Source: Neptunomonas sp. (GTDB lineage Bacteria; Pseudomonadota; Gammaproteobacteria; Pseudomonadales; Balneatricaceae). From it: a stretch of DNA of 14,603 bases. The DNA is taken from the NCBI GenBank assembly GCA_004195305.1, contig SDWN01000665.1, positions 1-14,603 on the forward strand. The letters run 5' to 3'. The translations under genes and the position numbers were made by a program. Shown here piece by piece: positions 12,212 to 14,603 of this stretch (within the stretch, counting starts at the first letter, position 1; each line of letters starts with the position of its first letter). The notes beneath the pieces are model-generated. The model searched no databases, was not told the DNA's origin, and saw only the letters and a list, made by a program, of their open reading frames with translations.

Positions 12212-13336
12212 CTAATAAGTCAACACTGCGCCCAGAGCTATGGAGCTAACCTCAGTCGTCGCCGTCTCCGCCTTATCGTACTCGGCGACTAACTGTAAGT
12301 TATCGTTAATCTTATGGAACCAGGATAGCGCACTGTTTTCCAGATTAAGCTGACTGCCACCCACTGTCGTGCCACCTTTGTTCTCACCGCGAGAAACAAC
12401 TAAACGCTCGCTGCCAAAACTGTAGGAGGCCTGCAACAGATGGCCTTTGGCATCGGCATTGTCTGCGGTCAACTGGTTACTCAGACCCGCAGCACCGACA
12501 CCGCTAGCATCAAACCCCGATGCGGTCAGTGACAAGCCAGCCATTTTTACATTGAGACCGTAGGAAACGCCGTTTGAATCGACATCGACACCCGGTGTGG
12601 TTTCTGATGTCTGGCTCATCCCCCCCAACCAGGCTTTGTAAGAACCGCCATCAAAGGCGCCGTCATAGGTAGCCTCTGCTTCAATTCGAGGCTGGCTCTC
12701 TTCTGAGGTAGCGGCACTTTTATTCGGGTCCATCAGACCCAGGGCCACCTGGAAGCCAGCGGTCTTGGGAGAGCGATAGGTGATCTGCGAGACCGGGAAT
12801 GGATACAGATAACCGGCACCGATATTACCGAACGAGACGTTATCGCCGTCTGCGCTAACCGTGTGTGTCTGGCCGTAGCCCAGCAGCATCTCATCACCGA
12901 GGATATTACTGCGATTGAACAACGCGAAATCCTTACCGATCAGCACCTCACCCCAGCTGGAGCCAACCGTGCCGTAGAACTGACGCACATCGATCATACT
13001 ATCGGTGAGACCGTTACTTGGTCCGGTGCGGGACAGATCGCTGTCGTTGATGCTAACCCAGAACGACGACCGTGCGCCGACTTTCAGATCGCCCGCCTGC
13101 TTGGAAAAATTAAAACCGATGTAGTTGGGCAGAAAACCCATCTTCACCCGTGACTGATTGGTCTTGGTGCCACCCGCTTTGGTTTCGGTGCTGACCAAGA
13201 AGGTGTTGAGCAGCCCATCGACCGCAAAACTGGTGCCATCGGTATCGTACAGGGTGATGGCCGCTCCCGCTTGTGCGCTCATGCCTAAAACCACAGCTGC
13301 CGGTAATACCTTCACCAACCATTTATTATTTTTCAT
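12212..13336 (-). CDS. Gram-negative general porin
   Basis: This 374-aa outer-membrane beta-barrel is of the Gram-negative porin (Porin_4/OmpC-like) family. The signal peptide MKNNKWLVKVLPAAVVLGMS ends with AQAGAA before the mature ITLYDTDGTSFAVDGLLN. Later strands alternate polar and hydrophobic residues with aromatic girdles (VGARSSFWVSIND, QFYGTVGSSWGEVLIGKDFALF, ITYRSPKTAGFQVALGL). The chain ends SSIALGAVLTY, with a terminal aromatic as required for barrel assembly. The ATG at 13336 has GGGA 7 nt upstream and begins the signal peptide; in-frame starts further up add 24 unlikely residues. It lies divergent from the NosR-like gene. Substrate is unknown; uptake of alcohols or organic acids for the PQQ pathway is only an inference. 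Confidence 0.9.
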   Translation of the reverse strand: MKNNKWLVKVLPAAVVLGMSAQAGAAITLYDTDGTSFAVDGLLNTFLVSTETKAGGTKTNQSRVKMGFLPNYIGFNFSKQAGDLKVGARSSFWVSINDSDLSRTGPSNGLTDSMIDVRQFYGTVGSSWGEVLIGKDFALFNRSNILGDEMLLGYGQTHTVSADGDNVSFGNIGAGYLYPFPVSQITYRSPKTAGFQVALGLMDPNKSAATSEESQPRIEAEATYDGAFDGGSYKAWLGGMSQTSETTPGVDVDSNGVSYGLNVKMAGLSLTASGFDASGVGAAGLSNQLTADNADAKGHLLQASYSFGSERLVVSRGENKGGTTVGGSQLNLENSALSWFHKINDNLQLVAEYDKAETATTEVSSIALGAVLTY

Positions 13337-13545
13337 TGTTAGTTCCCAAACAGGTTTATAGATGCGTTTAAAACGTCTGCTGCAGTATTGGAAAACCGCG
13401 CCAATCAAAACATCGTCCTTTACTGGGCAAAGCCGCCTTCTTTAGCGGTGACTCAGACGACCCCCACCCACACGCCCCTGACGACCCTTTACGCGTTACG
13501 CCTTCGGTCGTACGCCCTGACGGTACTTAACGGTTACCCATCCGG

Positions 13546-13606
13546 GGAACCTGCGAATAAGTCCAGTGTGTTCTCTGCGGGCGCAAGGGACTTATTCGCA
13601 GGTTCC
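13546..13606. repeat. 61-bp element with perfect 19-bp inverted repeats
   Basis: GGAACCTGCGAATAAGTCC (13546-13564) pairs exactly with GGACTTATTCGCAGGTTCC (13588-13606) around 23 bp. It sits in the divergent promoter region between the porin and the NosR-like gene, about 210 bp from the porin start. Its form suits a solo pair of transposon ends or a very small MITE. It could also terminate or insulate transcription as RNA; no T-run follows. The rest of 13337-13702 shows no gene. Confidence 0.75.
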
Positions 13607-13702
13607 TCAGCCAACGGGCCCGATGTGGCTCTTAAGTCTTAGGCCGACGAGTCTGAAGTCGCATTGTCCTGAATGGAGATCCGCCTAGCATGAAAACAAC
13701 GC

Positions 13703-14603
13703 ATGCAGGCACGCGATGCCCCTCACCTTTACCGGGAGCGAGTTATCAACCGAACAACCCTTTACCGCCGGCTATTAGGTTTTTGCCTGTTACTGCTGGC
13801 CACGCATCTGCACGCTATGGATTTGCCGACTGAGCAAGCCAGTGGCGCAGCAGGCCACTACCAGAGAGAGATCCAAACGTTGTTTCCGAAAGCGACCCGG
13901 ATCGAGGCCAAGCTGGACGACTTTCCCGTCTACCCGGTGTACCAGCTCCAGCAGCTGCTGGGCTACGCCTACGAATCTAGCGATTTGAGCGACCTGGCCG
14001 GATTTTCCGGCAAGCCGATCAAGCTGATGATCGGACTGAAAGCCGACGGCCGTTTCAGCGGCGTCAGGGTACTGGATCATCACGAGCCGGTCTTTCTGCA
14101 CGGCCTGGGGCAGCAGCCACTGTTCGATTTTGTGGCGCAATATAAAGGTCGTTCACTCACCGATCCTATTGTCATCGGTAGCGGCGCGGGTGGAGGCTGG
14201 GGACGTAGTAACCGTAGTAGCAGCAACAATGAAGCCATTGGCGGGGGACCGGTGCATATCGACGGGGTCACCAAAGCCACAGTATCGGTCATCATCATCA
14301 ACGATACGGTACTCTCTTCCGCGCTGATGGTGGCCCGAAAAAAGCTCGACGGTTTCGCTCAACCGGTCGCGGCCATCGCCAAACCTGATCTGTTTGAATC
14401 CCTGAACACAGCGCAGCTGCTGCAACGCGGTTATCTGCAACACTGGCGCCTGTCCCGCGCTGACGCAGAGAAGCGACTGGGGCAGAGTCTTGACGGTTAT
14501 GCCGCTCTGGAGCCCGACCCGGATGCGAGCCCTGATTCGGACAACGCAGATGAGTCGCTGTTTAGCGAACTGTACTTCGCCTACCTCAACGCGCCTATCA
14601 TCG
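13703..14603 (+). CDS. NosR/NirI-like FMN-binding protein (3' truncated)
   Basis: The frame is open from ATG 13703 to the window end (300 complete codons; no stop). A signal or anchor segment (YRRLLGFCLLLLATHLHA, 21-38) precedes a periplasmic FMN-binding domain. The family block LAGFSGKPIKLMIGLKADG, then GVRVLDHHEPVFLHGLG and QPLFDFVAQYKGRS (about 98-151), is typical of NosR/NirI. The likely flavinylation site is Thr193 in DGVTKATVSV; the canonical Ser-Gly-Ala-Thr is Thr-Lys-Ala-Thr here. A Gly/Ser/Asn-rich insert lies at 159-177. Full family members continue with about five membrane helices and polyferredoxin-like cysteine clusters, here cut off. NosR passes electrons to nitrous oxide reductase maturation; without nos genes in view the role is open. 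The start lacks a good ribosome site but is the only ATG before the signal peptide. Confidence 0.85.
   Translation, partial: MQARDAPHLYRERVINRTTLYRRLLGFCLLLLATHLHAMDLPTEQASGAAGHYQREIQTLFPKATRIEAKLDDFPVYPVYQLQQLLGYAYESSDLSDLAGFSGKPIKLMIGLKADGRFSGVRVLDHHEPVFLHGLGQQPLFDFVAQYKGRSLTDPIVIGSGAGGGWGRSNRSSSNNEAIGGGPVHIDGVTKATVSVIIINDTVLSSALMVARKKLDGFAQPVAAIAKPDLFESLNTAQLLQRGYLQHWRLSRADAEKRLGQSLDGYAALEPDPDASPDSDNADESLFSELYFAYLNAPII

Overview
The window looks like accessory or metabolic DNA of a Gammaproteobacterium. It carries a PQQ (pyrroloquinoline quinone) operon, an AgmR/ErbR-type response regulator, a FIST-domain protein paired with a hybrid histidine kinase (NosP/NahK type), a Gram-negative porin and a NosR/NirI-like FMN-binding protein. 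In Pseudomonas aeruginosa the homologues of several of these genes (nosP, nahK/ercS', agmR/erbR, pqqABCDE) lie close together around the quinoprotein ethanol dehydrogenase regulon, so this looks like a rearranged version of that regulon. The assignment rests on recalled protein motifs and gene order, not on a database search.

Layout. Bases 1-19 are a Tn5/Nextera mosaic-end adapter, so the contig is truncated there by a library artefact. Bases 27-2443 hold pqqA, pqqB, pqqC and pqqD on the minus strand, with a 37-codon ORF wedged between pqqC and pqqD. That ORF is a diverged duplicate of the pqqC/pqqD junction and is joined to both neighbours by TGATG stop/start overlaps. pqqA (23 codons) has four 14-bp tandem repeats in its leader and a possible sigma54-type promoter. 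On the plus strand follow an MFS transporter (3217-4410), an alpha/beta hydrolase (4556-5191) and the AgmR/ErbR-like regulator (5418-6251). A possible 32-aa membrane peptide lies on the minus strand between the transporter and the hydrolase.

Bases 6252-7916 look like an insertion zone. They hold one copy of a dispersed repeat of about 150 bp, an AT-rich SAM-dependent methyltransferase and a large imperfect hairpin. Bases 7917-11493 encode the nosP-nahK pair on the minus strand, overlapping by 11 nt. Downstream of the porin gene (12212-13336, minus) lie the second, inverted copy of the dispersed repeat, a 239-bp MITE-like element with perfect 18-bp terminal inverted repeats, and then a strong minus-strand terminator. 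The MITE appears to have inserted at a TA inside the repeat, between the porin and its terminator. A 61-bp element with 19-bp inverted repeats separates the porin from a divergent NosR/NirI-like gene that runs off the right end.

How the genes may work together: PqqA is the peptide precursor of PQQ, PqqB/C/D (and PqqE, missing from the contig) mature it, and the ErbR-like regulator would control PQQ-dependent alcohol oxidation. NosP-NahK would add a nitric-oxide or redox input, the porin substrate entry, and the NosR-like flavoprotein possibly electron transfer. I see no CRISPR array, tRNA or rRNA. The most novel-looking signals are the coupled pqqC/pqqD junction duplicate, the inverted repeat pair with conserved hairpins, and the small membrane ORF.
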